Assembly (NCBI GenBank): GCA_963514095.1
Contig: OY741281.1
Location: forward strand, 6,564,154-6,628,153
Direction: 5' to 3'
Origin: Eutrigla gurnardus
Taxonomy: Eukaryota > Chordata > Actinopteri > Perciformes > Triglidae
DNA: 64,000 bases
Shown here: in pieces, positions 19,201 through 34,200 of the stretch
Layout: each line of letters opens with the position of its first letter
How positions within the stretch are numbered: the first letter of the stretch is position 1
Program-made: the position numbers and the translations under genes
The notes under the pieces: generated by a model
What the model was told of the DNA's origin: nothing
The model's database searches: none
Seen by the model: only the letters and a program-made list of their open reading frames with translations

Positions 19201-22200
19201 CCCTTGACCAGGCGTACATTTATTCTGCAAGCATATCTTGACTGTAATAATCATTTTTAAAGATTTTTTGTAGTTCAGTTACACCTGCTGAAAAGGAACC
19301 AGATGGGCTACAGGTGCAGTAGGCACCAAAATGTCTCTAACACATGCACACTGAGTATATAAACTTGCTTTTGTCTTGGTTTTTCCATTGCTGAAATAGG
19401 GAACAAATCCCTGATAGGTGTGTCCCCATCAGACTTTGCAAAACAGGTTTTATACATGTTGCTCCCAGCATTATTACCTAATAAGACCTTCCAGTTATCC
19501 TGGATATGTTGCAGTTCTGAATTTCTGCGCCAACACTTGCCACAACCAGAAAAATGAGAACAGTTGCATTCAATATGTAGGCTGTGAGGAGATCAATGAT
19601 TGCTATAAGCATCTAAATCTTAAAGAAATCTATAAAGTAACACTACTAATTGGACGTCATGTTATGTTCGAAATGGGAATGTGAGATTTTGTTGTTTTGA
19701 AATAAGAGGAAGTATGTGTTCATGATAAAATGTGTAGGATAACTATGCAATCTTTTTAATCCTCAGCTGTCACCTGTGCCCTCTCTGTGTGTGTGTGCTA
19801 ACAGATCTGTGGCTAAAGGGCAGATTAGGGATTCACCCGGCTGTGAAAATGCCCCTCAGCACCACAGTTGTGACCCATACACGCCAGTGCTTCTCAGTGT
19901 GCGCTTCCTCTGGGATCTGCTTTTCTGCCATTTGGGTTTCTTTTTCAGCACGTCAATGAACTGATATAAATCTAAGTGCTTTTCTCCTTAGTCCCTCGTG
20001 TATGTTCAGCCTTGGGTCAAGAAAAACCCGAAACGAAGCCCCCCCACACACAGCTCTTGCTGAAAATAGTTCTGCTATTGTTTACTCAAGCTTGAATATT
20101 TGAGCATTTTATTTTATATCTTTGTTTTCTATGGCTTTATCATTATCTTATGGAAGATTAAGAATGGTGCAGTCTAACTGAAAATGAAAGGTGTTCAACC
20201 CATCTACTATTTCTAATAAAGGTGCGAGAGAAATGCATCCTCGCAGGGCTTTAAAGCCAGAAGTTTTGTGCCCACTGATGGAAGTTTGCTTTAAAATTCT
20301 AGGACATGTACACTTTACACCGTGTCCTTCCATTGTACTTGAGTTCTGCACTTTCCAGTTAACTCTATAGGAGACCCCAGGTATGTCTCTCCCCAGCGAC
20401 TGGCTGAACTAGGCTAGGCCCAAAGATAAATTACACCTGCCACTGGCCTCTCTGCGGTAAAACCCACATCGTTCCTCTAGCGCAGCTCTTTCTCACTCTT
20501 CTGCTCTCCTCTTTCCTGCTTTGGTAAAGTGCGGAGGTACTATTGTTCACAAAGTGAAATGCATCTAAAGTAGGCCTTTGTTTTGATCACTTCAGTTTGT
20601 GGCTATAATTCAGTTTTTACCCCATCCTGATTGTATTGGACCATCTCTATGAGAAAAACAGAAGTATATATTTTTTTAACTTCTGTAATCAGGCTGTAAC
20701 ACAGTGGCCGAAAAGTGACCCAGAGCGGGTGAAGCCATGAAGAAACAGCAATGTGAGAGATCTGGGTTTTCTTTTTGATGCAAGAGCACATTCAGCAGGT
20801 TTCTTTGTCTGAGCTGATGACCAGCTGGTCTCACATCCTGCCTGCCCCCCCCCCCCCCCTCCCCCCAATCTGGTGGGACAGAGGGGTAATGGGAGGTGAC
20901 TGAGAGTGAGTATGTAGTGGTAGTGGGGGGTGTATTTCATTCCGGAGATGGATTAACGGGAGAAGGGGGAGAGCGCTGGCACCTCCACTGGAGGAAGTGA
21001 TCAGGGAGCTGAGCTGAGCTCCACTGATCCCTGGTCCTCTGGGGCTCTCGGTGTTGGGGCCATCCATCCAACCATGAACACCAGAGTCTGGACTGACACG
21101 CGGGCAGGTGGGAAAGAAGCAGCGAGAGAAGCGGTCACAGAGCTAAGAGATGCCCCCCCGGAGACTTGTGTCTGGTGTAGATGGATCTTCTGCTTTGTTC
21201 TATCCGACAAGCTTGCACATCCTCCCTCCTTCTCTCTCTTTCACTTTGAGAAATCATGTTCTTCCTGGGAAATGGCAGCAATGTTAACTGGGTTATGTCA
21301 AGCCTCCAGTGCAAAACACATCACTGTCACAAGGACAGTTTGTAGTATGTAAACCTGTTTTATTGCTAAACTATTCCTAATCGTCGATGCCCCTGAAATT
21401 CAGCAATTGTTTGTTTTTTGCCCTCAGTATTCAATCTGTGCCCGATGAATCTCATCTACAATAAATCAACAACAATTTAGGTTGTCAATTTAATTGTTTT
21501 CAAGTAATAAAGAAAACAAAATGCAAAACATTCTGATTCCAGCTGCTCATACTTCATTTTCATATATTGTAAATGTAATACTTTTGGAATTTTGCAGTCT
21601 GATCACTCTGATGGACAAAACAAGATGTTTGATTGGCTTGGACCAGAATACATTAGCAAATACAAATAAGATTAATCAAAACTTGAAATTGATGGGGCGA
21701 ACAACCCTTGAAAATCGTATTAAATAGTTCCTAGTAATTATCAAATAGTGTATAGTAAATTACCTATCCCCACTAGAGATGCACCAAAACCGATCGGTCT
21801 GATACTGACTGAAATAGCTGGATCGGTTATCCGTAACAATGGGCTGATCTAGTATTATTTAGTACACTATTATTTTAATGAAAACAAGTCAGTTCACTTA
21901 TATCCACGTTAATATTGTTTTACAAAGTTAAAGCAATGTTTATCACTGATGTTGTCTCACCCAAAAATAGTGATCCCAGTCACTTCCATCCAGTGAGGCA
22001 TACGGTAGAAAGAAACAAAGCCCTGTTAGGTAGATATCAGGGGTGAAAAAGTCAGATCATAACCCATAATCCCTACCGATTTATTATAATGTTGTTGGTC
22101 CAACCATGTGTGGTCCTATTGACTTTCAGCCTAGTAGCATTTCCTGTTCAGATGTGACGTGACATGCGTCCAGTGATTCCCTGCTTCTCTTCTGGCAGCG

Positions 22201-25200
22201 TGATTTAGACCTAACGCTGGTAAACTCATGCCGCTGTTACACACCAGTGTCCCATGCACTCTGGTCTTGGTTGCCAACCTCAAAGGTAAACAAGAAGGCA
22301 AAGCCCCAGTGAATAATTGATGGCTGTGATGGTTGTGGCAGCTGTTTGCAATAGGGGAGAGTCTGTGGCTGTACTGCATGCCTTGCTGGAGCACTGTGAT
22401 AGGACGGGAGCTCTGTTGGCCACAGGCATTGAGTACACAGAGACAAGATGTGCAAGGCGACAGCTTTTTTTGAAACACTGTACCCATTTTCTCTCTTTTG
22501 TTCCATAAATGTTTTGTGTTGTCTTCATCCTCTCAGCAGCTAGTTTTTAGAAACATTTAGTAACAGAAAAGGTAACAAGCATGCATGAACAGGGAATGAC
22601 TCACTTAAATCTTTATTATAAAACTAAGATGCAAAGCAAGAAGCAACCTGTATTGTCTGTCAGATGGGCAAAGTGGCTGGTGGCCACTTTGACATTAGCT
22701 TAATTCTCCTGTGGGTATTAAGCAGCAAATTCATTTTTCCACCTCAGTTGAGCAAAATAATCTCTGTCTTAAGCTGCATCATTTTGTTTAATTTAGGTCA
22801 ATCAAAAATAACACAATGAACTGTAATTTTGTACATCCAAACGTCCAAAACTCAAAAATATCCAATTTACTGTGCAGTAATGCAAATAAATCTTAATTTT
22901 CTCATTGTTTTTGGGATGCTTTTTTAAAATAACTGTAGGAGGATTTTAGCATGTAGGTTGTCTGTCCGTTACATTTGCACATTTTCAACAGGTTGTGTTT
23001 CGGCTGGTTAAATTCTCCAGTGACATATATTTAGTATAGGATGCTGTTGCTGAACCATTTGATCATACAGGAGCTCAGAAACTGCAACCTCAGTCACGCA
23101 AATGGTCCTTTTGAGGCTAATCTGTCAGGGTGCTGCTGATGTCCCTGTGGGGATAAAGGTCATCTGGGATGGCATTAAAACCAACCACAAACAAATGCTG
23201 CCCTTTATCTGCTGGCCACACGCAGCCATTGAAGGCCTCTATCTATCACTCCGAAACCTGATAGCCCGTTACATCCTCAGCCTCTGTGTACTTTCTGTTC
23301 CTGTGGCTTCGGATGTGTCATCGTCCCATACTGCAAACTCTCATCTCCATCCAGGACACATTTATAGGAAGAAGCTGCATTTTACCACTTCACATAAATG
23401 CTGTTTTAATATGCATTCAGAATATCAACCCAGAGCTGCTCTGGATGTACATAAAGCTCAGTTTTGTTTTTTGTGTGTGGGGAAACTCGGGCACTCAGTC
23501 AGCGTCTAGTTTCGGTCTGATTTGTTGACAGGATTTTTTTTTCTTGTTGATTCCTTTCTGTTGGGAGCGTCTCTGCAAGCAGGAAGCAGGAATAATCAAG
23601 TGAGCCGTGGAATGCCCTGTTTTTGTGAGACCATCTCCACGCTGGACCCTGTTTTGTAGAGGGAACTTTAAGTCCAGGCATGAAAACAAGAGGGTTGACT
23701 GAAATCGGCTTAGTTCCTTAGTTTTATTGTGGTTTACCCCAGTGCCCCCCAATCCCCTTTTAGTATAGCAGTTTTGGTTTGTTTTGTTCCCTGCCCTCCC
23801 TCTCCCATATACACACTTAGAGGCTCAAAGTGTCTCTGACAGATAGAGTTTATGATAACTAATGTAAAGCACCTTGTATTTTTGTAATCTTACAAGATGT
23901 GGCACCAATGCATGAAAGAATGTTAAGCCTAAGGGCTCAAGAGTCTATGCTAAAACAGTACATTAATGCACTTGTGGCTGAAGCACTACCATGACGGTGT
24001 CTGGCATACTCTTCACATGACTGCTTCTCATCTACAGGGCTCCAGCGTGCAAACATTTGGTTCCATTTGGGGAATATTTCCTCCCAACCCAGACAACTTT
24101 GATTGATGACTATCTCTAAACTATGGAGTGCATTTCTGAATAGCAGAAAAGTTTGATGGTGAACTGATGTCTCTCTGGTTTCAATCTTCATAACCGTAAA
24201 AATTGCTGCAAATAAACAATATATCATTCTAAATAACCCACCACTTAAAGTACTGGATTGAATCAGTCTTGAAATGCCACAGTTGAAACAAACCAACAAG
24301 TTTGTGTTTTAAACAAGGAATCGTAATCAGTGATACTCAGAGAGGTTTCTTTTGGTTGTGCTGAAAGCTTTAGTGAGACAGCTGGCCCACTATTAGCGCA
24401 GACGATGATACCTTTTCTGCAAACACACATATTTCTAAAACAAATTTGAGTTTAAGTGCCAGCACATACAACATTAACCTGCTGTTTGATAAAATACAAA
24501 TATGCGTACTATGCAATAACGGGGCCTAGTATCGCAGAGCTCAGCGCTTTGAGTTTCCTGATCACTTATCATTGACTGAACACTCATTTTCAACTTATCT
24601 AAATTGCTTTGTCTACTTCTCCTCCTTATTGATCACATAATTGATTTGCCTACCATTAGCCAGAGTCACTGAATGTTATAGAAACATGTTTTCTTGTCCT
24701 CATATGCCAGCAAACTATATACATTTTGTATTTGATTATGTCTTTTTGCTGAATATGCTAGAGTCTGCTAAAGATGTATCTTCAGTGGCAATGCCTCTGC
24801 TAATATGGTGTTCTATATAATGTTAAAGTCCGTATAGTGACAGTATCCACAGATAAATGCTCATTTTATTCAGCTTTTTATCATATTTGTATTCATCTCG
24901 CACCTCTACTGCCAAATTCCTGAAAGTATGGACATTTTAAATGTATAAAGATATTAAGTATGTCAACAGTTTAGGAAGGAAGTCTTGCTTCAATGCTTGC
25001 TGTTCATTTCCCTCTTGTTTCTGTGCACATCAGTGCTTGGTTTGTCTAAATTGTGCTGCTATTCAGGCAAAACATGGTGTATATTATAATCAATTTTCAT
25101 TTATTTTAATTATTATTAATTAGCAGCGTGAACATGAAAGCAATTTTCTGTCACTTTAAAGTAAGCAAACCAGTTCCCAAAAAACTAAATACGCTAAAAG

Positions 25201-28200
25201 TGATCTCAATGTTGAACAAAAATTCAGCCATGGACGGATATAAGAAATCTGGGACGGATAACTGAAATCTGCGACTATTCCCCTCCAAACAACACAGCTG
25301 TGTAAAAGTACAGAGAAAACATTGTGTCTGTGTGAATTGCTGTATGAGGTAGTCTCCAGGTCAGTGCACCGTAGCGGTTACTGAAAATGGGGTGCGAGGG
25401 GTCAGGGCCACCTGTGTGAACAATGGCTTTAGTTCTGATTGAGGAGCATCTTTTTCAGATGTGAGGGACTTGGGATGTAACAATGTTACACGGTCATGGT
25501 TGACTAATTGGTTGTTGAGCAAACACAATATAACACAGGTTGAATGTGTGCATTGTGCCACATGACTAGTTTCAGGCTTCTAACGTTGGTGGCGACGGGT
25601 GAATGTTTATGTGTGCGACTGAGAGATTAGATGAGAGCGGTCAATAGAAGGCACAGCAGGGTTCTTAGGAGACAACAAAGCAGCCCGCACGCATGCATGT
25701 GTCATGCTCATGCTTGCGATGAATAACATATGAAGCGGTAAGGTCTGTGGAAAAAAAGGACACGGCAGCATATGCATGTGTGTGCACATTAATGGTCTGT
25801 TTGTAGCCCCCCCCCCCCCCCAGCACATCTTTTCATCTCCAGTGCAGCAAGAATGCCCCACTTTTCTACTCACCATTTTCTCTTCTTGTGAATATGTTTC
25901 GACCGCACTTAACTATTTCCTTTGCTTTATCTTGTGTTGATGTCTTTGCTTTTTAAGTCAGTTGACAACACGGTCACAACAGAACAGCTGAATCTGATGA
26001 GTGATTCAGCAAGTGTTGATAAATGGAGCATTGTTTATCGTAAAAGGTCAGTTATTTTAACTCGAGGAATTGTAGCGACTCACAATACAAGTCTGTGTTC
26101 ATTGTCTTTGCTTTACTATCCCACCAGACAGCTTTCTAATAATATTTCTTTCATTACTCTTGTGTAGTTCAGTCAAACGAATAACATATTTAGGCTCCAG
26201 GAACCCAAATACAGTGAATTTAAGAACATTTCTTTAACATTTCTGTGTTGTAATCTAAAAAAAAAATTAATATTTAATATATATTTTATTTATTTTTAAG
26301 CAATTTTGCCATAGCTTTAACTTTTAATAATGGTTTTGCTTAAGTATGATAGATTTTGGGAAGAGTGCAAGGTTTTGTGTGCTCTGTGTAATTAACCTAG
26401 CATAGCCGTGTTTGCACTGCAGCACGTGACATCCGAGGAAATGCAGGCATGCCTGGAATCTCCAGGAGCTTGCCCTGCCCTCGGAAAGCAGTCTCGCTAC
26501 CACACACACTTGAACTTACTCATTTCACATTCCTGTAGGTGCAGCCCACACACAGACACTACTCCTTTAGACAAACACCGAAGCATGCATGATACGCACA
26601 TCTTGCTTCAGTGGAGTTCTCAAGCTTACAGGCTTAATTTAGGTCTCCCCTTGTTAAATATTACACTCATTGGAACAGTGTTTTAATTAAGATAGCCCGT
26701 GAACATCTGGGACTTAAAAACACAAATGGGAATACTGAGAAGGAACTCAGCTGAAAGAATGTAGAACAGTGTTAATTTTGATAACGAAAACTATGACTAG
26801 GGACTCGGAGTTACTTACTTACATAGATTAAAGTTAGCAATGAAAACTACAGGGCTTAAGATAAATAAATAGGGTGATATTTCAGCTAGACTAGAGTGAC
26901 TGATATGTTATGTAATCATTGTTTTTATTGATTTAAACAACTAAATTCTGATATAAAATACAAGGTGAGGTTGACTAAATATGTTTTCAACTGTAAATTG
27001 ACAGTGCTTCCAGATTAGAGCTTGTCCAATATAAGGGAAAATATGGGGGGGGGGGGGGTTGCAGAAGTTGCAGTATGTTTGAGGTAGTATAAAAATGTGT
27101 TTTTGTACTTTGTGTCCATTGACCCAAACAGTACAGATGTTTTTTGTAACAACATGCTTAGACTTTGCTTTTCACTCAAGTTGAAAACTGTTCAACTGGA
27201 GTGGGCACGTTTCTGCCTCGCTTCAATGACAAAAACGCCTAAAAGTTTAAATGTTAGGGATTCTAGCACACAACTCCCCCCTTTTAGTTAAGTTCCCTTC
27301 TAAGTCTATGCTCACTGTACATGCTTCTGTTTAAACTTCTGAACTGCTTCTTTACCATAGCACCTTAGCTTCCCTCTGCAGGCCAGTCTGGTCTAGTAGC
27401 ACAGTGTTGCAGACTGCAGGAGAAATGCTGGTGCAGGAAGCAGAGCCTTGATAATGTCGCAGGTCGGGCTGTAGACTGTAAATGAGTGTGTGTGCGTGCA
27501 TGTGTGTGACATTCACTGGAGGTCAGCAGTCTAATAGCTCTTTTGATGACGAGAACATATCTGGTACGGTCAAGGTGAAGTACAGATTCAGCCTGGATGT
27601 ATGTTTGGTTGGACTCTGTCACTCGATTCTCTGTCAGACTAGGAACATGGCATGCTGGCAAAGGTACAAAATGTGCTCTCTGTGCTCTGAAGTACAGTGT
27701 GATTCTTTTTACGTGCATCATCAGGTTCCCTGGCAGTGTATTTTTAGATCTGCTATCACAAACCAGGTTCATGACGTTGGGCATTTGGAAGAGTGGTGTT
27801 TTTGACAGCCATTGAGGATCAGCATGTGTTTTCCTGTGGGCTCAGGTCTAGTGTTTTGGTTGTTCCTTGCATTGATCCTCTCTGGAGTCGTGCAGAAGGG
27901 TGTGCAGACACCTCTGTACTTATGCTGTCTCCATGGCACATTAATGGTATTTGCCATCTAATCCTAAGTAACGGCATCATTGTCTTCTGAATAAGCAAAG
28001 GTGCTAATGTTCTTCTGGTCCAGTGTTTATACAGAAATAAAATGCATCACAGTAAAGGCTCTCCTGTTTATGATGATACAGTGCAGATACATTTTTTTAT
28101 TTGTCTAGAGGAGGTTTAAAATTGCTTGATCCAGGAATGATTAGATTAGATATTTTAAAATAATATTTAAAAGCTTTATTGTATGCAACTGGACTTGCAT

Positions 28201-31200
28201 TCTCTCATATGAGAGACTATCTTCAGTTCTAACTGACTACTGGGGAGTTAAGGTATGACTGGGAATCTTCACAGACATGTTGCTACGCATTTTGGGATAA
28301 ACGCCCTTTTAACTGCTGTGGGAATATGAGAGGACTGAATATATAAACTCCACACTTGTCCTTTTAGAACTGAAGAAGACTCTATGATGAGAGGTGAAAT
28401 GTCTTCAACAGTTGTACGGGTTATGGGACGTCCATAACTGTTCATTTCCAAGTCAGTTTCATACATTCCTGAGAGAGAAATATAAAGACGAGACCTGTTT
28501 CAAGCCTGCTGCAAGCGGGAAAATGCAGAGAGACCGTTACTGGAAAATGAAAATGAACCACTGAGCCTCATGATCCTTTGACGGGGGCCACAACATGGAC
28601 ACAAACAATGCATCGATTGTACCGAGGTTGCTATCTTCCTCAGAGCCAGTTCAATGTATTTCTTTCTATTGTTGCTGCATCAAGCTACAGAGCTAAAGTG
28701 ATCCTCTTGCTGTTGCTAATGTGTTTGATTATGTTACGTGTTGACAGTTTACTCACAAGCCAGCACATTACTCGTATATGCCTGGGCCATGCAGTGCCTG
28801 AGGTCCATGTTGCCGTGTCGGCCCCCAGCTTCACTGTGGGACAGACGGAGAGCTGGCCGACGGGGCAGCACATACCGGATCCAGCCCATCCAGGAAAGAG
28901 CCAAACGTCCTCTGTGGACTATAAACAATAGGGCCTCTGCTTTTGTGTCATGTTTGTGGGAACACAGAGAATGGGAGAGCATGTGATGAAGTCTCAGAGG
29001 CGGTGGAGGTAAAGTGCCTCCTCTACAGTTTCTGATCTCCCTGTGTAATCGTTCAGCCTGCTGTGTGAGAGCATAGCTGGAGAATCTCACACCATTAGTT
29101 CAACTAAACAGAAAAGCCTGAATTGGGGCAGCGTGTGCTTCCGTCCATTAGTGTATTAGCTAACAATACTTGGGCCTTTCCCTTTGTGTTCACTTCGTGG
29201 TCATGATCAGTGACTTCCCAGATACCTGCAGGATCATTCATCATTTATATTTCCATGTAGTGTTTATGTTGATTATGCTGTACTCTCTTTGGACAGAGGC
29301 CTTTTTAGATTTGGTTCTTCACCACAGAAACCTTCTAACAAGGGCTGGTCATTCCCTCTAGAAGATTCTTAAGCCCATGGTGCAGTTTGTATTTTTGTGT
29401 TTGTGTATTGTGTCCTGCTTTAAGTACGTGTTGTCAGTAACGGCCTATTGATTTTCTAGCTTAAGTGTTCTGATTGGTTTAGTCAGAGTGGAAGATGGGC
29501 CTTTATGAAACCTGAAACGGAAGCAAACTGCAGGCAGGTGTTAGAGCTCTGAAAAGATCAAGTTCAAGGCTTTCGGCTTGGCTGCTGCTTTGAATTTGGT
29601 TTGGATTGCAAATCTCTGCTGGGACTCTGCTAACTCCCCGTCTCTCTCTCTCTCTTTATGTGTGTTTGTGTTAATCAACTTGTGGACATGGTGTCCCCGG
29701 GAATAGTGGTGCCAGCTTTCCTATTACCGTGACGGTTTTAGTAACCAAAGCAGTGATTAGCCCACCAGTACGGCCACAGTGGAAGGATTACTTGCCTATT
29801 TTTGAAATGCCAACTGAAAATCGCTTTACCGCACCAAGGTATCGCCAGTATACGTTACTGAAAACATAACAAAGAGTGCCACAGTATTTATCATTATGAT
29901 ACATTTGTCTTTTGGAAGTAGCATAGTTTGGGACATTTGGGTAACAAAAACTTTACTTTTACCCATATCCTATTTTTCCACAGATATATCCACAAATATG
30001 AAGTATTAAGAATGTATAGATTCTTCAAAATCCTAGTGTAGCACATGTGCTACTCTTTAGCCATATGTTCCACCTGTTCTCTCTCTGTCTTTTCCGTCAG
30101 CCTTCTTGAGTCTACATCAATAGACACAAGTGTGATATAGGCTTACTATTTATTTAACAGTGTGTTGACATCGTCTATACAGCTGTCAAACGGGCATCTA
30201 TAAGTGGAACATTCCAGGCTGCACAGTTGGCTGAATTCAGGCGGGATCCACTGAAACATAACACTATGTGTCAACTGAACAAAACTCATCAGCATTCCCG
30301 GGAGGCTATGTGGTTGTCATTGTGGTTGTTTTAACAGTGTTTACTTTTTAAGAGGTTTCTTGGCTTTCACAGTGGCTTAGCGGAAACACTATCTGCCTGT
30401 ACTTTATTTTCAGCAGGTAGTTTGGAGGTGTTAATCATTGTCACCCTGTCGTCATTTCAGTTGGCCAGGATAGAGAGTTCTCCATTTCCCTGAGCAGTTC
30501 TGGTTTTCCCCATAAACAGTCTCCAGCGTTCCCTTGCGTACACACATGCATACATTGTATACATGCACTCTTTTCCTGACTCATCCTCTCAAAACATAGC
30601 AGCGCAGTGAAGTACAGGCCACAGGGCAGGCAGAACAAGAGAGAGCACTATTTATGCCAGCGTGTTCAAAGCTACTTGTTGCTACAAGTGCATTATTTGG
30701 AGATGCAAATGTGAGGCTGCACCCTTACATAATTATACACAACATTAGAGTTCATTAAAAGCCTGTAAAATATCAAATTTCTGCTTTGCCTTTTGTTTAA
30801 ACACTTTAATTGTCCAACTTTTTGTCAGGAGAGGCCCACACTCAGACTTTTTCTTCCCTTTGTAGATTAAAAAAAAAAAATCACAATCATAGGGCCCTAC
30901 TCGCCACGCCCCCCCAAATTTGAAAACCACTGGATTAAAGCAGCCATGAAATCTAAACCACCACATGCTGCCATTGCATTTTTTCCCCACATCATGCAAA
31001 TGTTGGCTGTACTGACAAGGACAGAACCATAACCATGGCAAGCGTACATTTTTATACCCCCCTCAGTCTTATTGTCACAGCTGAATTTAGATGACTAGTT
31101 CAAAACAGCGTGGAGTGGTCGGCTCAGACATCACTTGGCTTGAATTTCGGCTGTGTTTGCTCTCAGCACAGATCAAAGTCACCAGGACAGGTGTACGCTG

Positions 31201-34200
31201 ATGGGAGTTAGGTAGGCTGTCAGTCACACCGGCTTTACCACGCCCGTCTCTCTGTGTGGCCTGCCGAGGGACTGGAGCCGGATAAGGGAAGTCACGGCTG
31301 AAAGTGCCACTTAAGTGAAACACAAACACACATGCACAGTGTTTTACAGTGGCACACAAACACAATTACATGGCCATATGAAGACATATGCACCCACACG
31401 CCTACTTAGGTGCAGTGTGGATCGTGTGCGAGCATGTTTGAATGACGCTATTAGAATACATGGGTGCAATTCAGCAGTGTCGTGCTGGCATTTTTATGGA
31501 TTCAGTTGTTCTTGTTGTTTTCACTCTCGCAAATAGAACTGAAGTGCAAGTATTTTTGAGAATGTATGCGTGTGGGAGGCAGTGGGTGAAGGCACAGGAA
31601 GTGGGATGGTTGCATTGTCGACCTGATGTGTTTTGGCTTTATGATGAGGCCAATGGGGGCATTGTGCGCCACACTAAAAACAGTCTTGGCGTGTTTTGGT
31701 TCCGATTAATAAAAGACCTTATTCATTTATTGGAGAGAAGGGCAGTGAGTCTATCGTCTGTTGAGATAATTTGTTGGCCAGTGGCTGAAGTCTCTGTCCC
31801 CATTAGTGACGCACAGTGTCCAGAGCACTGTGGGAAATCCATTGTTTACCCTCTATTCTTCATTAATAATCCACCGTCACTCCCTTTCTCTCAACTCTCT
31901 CCTCTTTTCTCCGCACACAAGCTTCCTTTTCTTCTCTGCACTTCTCTCCCCACTTGCTTTCTCTGTCCTTCTTAGTCATTCCTGCTTTTTGTTATCCTTT
32001 ACAACATTCCTCTTTCAAGTCTTCATCCTTCTATTTCTAGCCCTTTCTCTTCTCTGTGGTGCCCTTTCGGACAATGGAGGAATCCCCTGGCTGAGCTGCA
32101 GGGAGGGGGGGGGGACAGCGAGAACTGGCCTGTGACTGACAGCCTTGTGTGGTGCTTGCTGCTTGGCCTTTGTCCCTCTGCCAGGGAAAATGGAGGGAAC
32201 CCAGAGAGGTGGGGCAGTGGAGATAGTAGAGGGAAGGAGGGAGGGGAAGAGGACCAGTTAGGGTGTCATTCATGTGTAAAAGTTTTTGGGGACTTTGGGT
32301 TTCCAACAGTGCTCTACAGAGGCGGAGGGGTTACTTTGGCCAAGCAGCAGAGCAACATGCATAGGAATGAATAAGCATGTCGTTTTGCTGGTACTTGCAC
32401 TTTTAGCATCTCATGACTGAAAATGTAATGTTTAGTAAGAAGAGCATGAGTGAATTACCTTGTGTCTGCGCTCACTCATGTACTAAGTTTATATCACAAC
32501 AATAACGGCAGCTATCTATAGAAACGAGAGTGCAGTAATGAGGCTTGTTATTCAAGTGACCGACCAAGTTACTCAGTCAACCAAATCCTCTCGGCTTTTT
32601 AATTACCCGGATACTGAAAGAGTGCAGGCCAGCACAAAAGCATGTGGTCTCCCCTCCCCTCTCTTTGAGCCCCTCACCCCACTAGTGTGCACACACAGTG
32701 TGTGTGGTTTGTGTGCATTATGATTTGGATTGATATTTGGAAGAGCGGGGACATGCGGACTAGGCAGACGGGGCAGATCTGGCACAAGATTAAGAGTCTC
32801 GGGCATGTATGAATAGGACTTTCTCATACAGAGGAAAGGAAAAGTTTGCCTTCCTCTCTTTTTTTTTCTAGCAAATTTGGAGATGCCTGGGTCAATTGAA
32901 TAACATCCTCTGCGGGCGAGCTTTTTTGTTTTCGTTCAACTATATGCTAACACTGTATGTCTCTGCCGAAATTACAACAGTATTTTTTTAAACAACAAGC
33001 CTGGGCTTAGGTTAATGTGCTTGTGTGTGTGCTCGTGTGTGTGCTTGTGTGTGTGTGGCAGAAGGAGCATGCTCTGTCTGATGGTATGATTGGAGGGAAA
33101 CCGTAAGCTAAATGGAGTCACTTGACTGGAACACTGCAGCGTCTGTGAACATCAGGCTTCGGCTCAGTGCACCTCCCAGTGGGACGTTACCCATACAGAG
33201 AACTTACAGTTTACTCACATGTGTCGCAAACATACACATTTCTTGCACTGCTCCTTGAATATCTGTACTCACATTTTAATTAGTTTGTCTGGAGTGATGC
33301 AAGGCCAACAAACGTAAACATACAACCCTGTGAATTTACAGTCTCTTCCACGGCACATAAACACGCCATAAACACTCTTAAACAAACACCCACCGCTGCT
33401 AATACACATGAACACACAAATATGTTAACATACTACTCTTTCCCCTTGACACGCACATGCATCTAAGTCCTGCTACTCTAGCCAGAGTCCCTGACAACCT
33501 TAAGCAAAGTAAAACTAAGACTGAGTAAACAGTGGTGTGTGCTGACTTGCAGACCTACAGCACAGGATCCTCTTTCTTGTGACTTAAGGATGCCTGCAAG
33601 ATGCACAAGCATGCTTGCTTGCATGCACACACACAAACACAAACACACACACATATATACATGCACACACAAACGCACATCCTGAGGCACATTCACACTG
33701 TCTGATTGGAATGTAAGCTAAGCAGGGCGATGCAGAAAAAACAAAGCAGAGAGTTTTATGATGCTGCACACACACTCACTGAAGTGCAGCATGTCTTTTG
33801 CGTAGCCTCGCCGTGTCTTTCATCACACAGACTTTGCTCTCTGTCACAGGTTGCTCATGGGCGACGCGGCTTCATTCACTGTATAATAACGGGGGGTATC
33901 TCAAATAAGTAACCGCACCACAGAACTCATTTCACACTAGATTGAGTTGGTCACATTGTGGATGTAACATAGACCCAATCCTCTGTGTGAAACCGTATCA
34001 CAGTCCAACAGAATCTGCGCAGATGTGGCAATTCTCACAGATGACTTGACCACCATTAAATTTAATTTACCTACTCCTTTTCATATGTAATTCAAAGCAG
34101 TTTAAGAGGGACTGTGGACAGAGACTTTTTATTCAACTACACATACAATTTGATCTTTTAGTTGCTAAAACTGTCCTTTTAAAAGGGACAAAGACTTCCT

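Noticed and set aside
20689..21210. Overlapping minus-strand open frames around the C run at 20845
   Set aside because: Pro/Gly/Ser low-complexity translation produced by the homopolymer.
23102..23509. 135-codon + strand open frame in scrib intron 1
   Set aside because: No homology, no splice context; expected by chance in 20 kb of intron.
31442..31975. 177-codon + strand open frame in scrib intron 1
   Set aside because: No ATG at its first codon, no domain-like sequence, ends in a low-complexity S/L/P/F stretch from CT-rich DNA; most likely chance.
33018..33680. TG/CA tracts as possible CRISPR-like or structured repeats
   Set aside because: Ordinary eukaryotic microsatellites without spacers.
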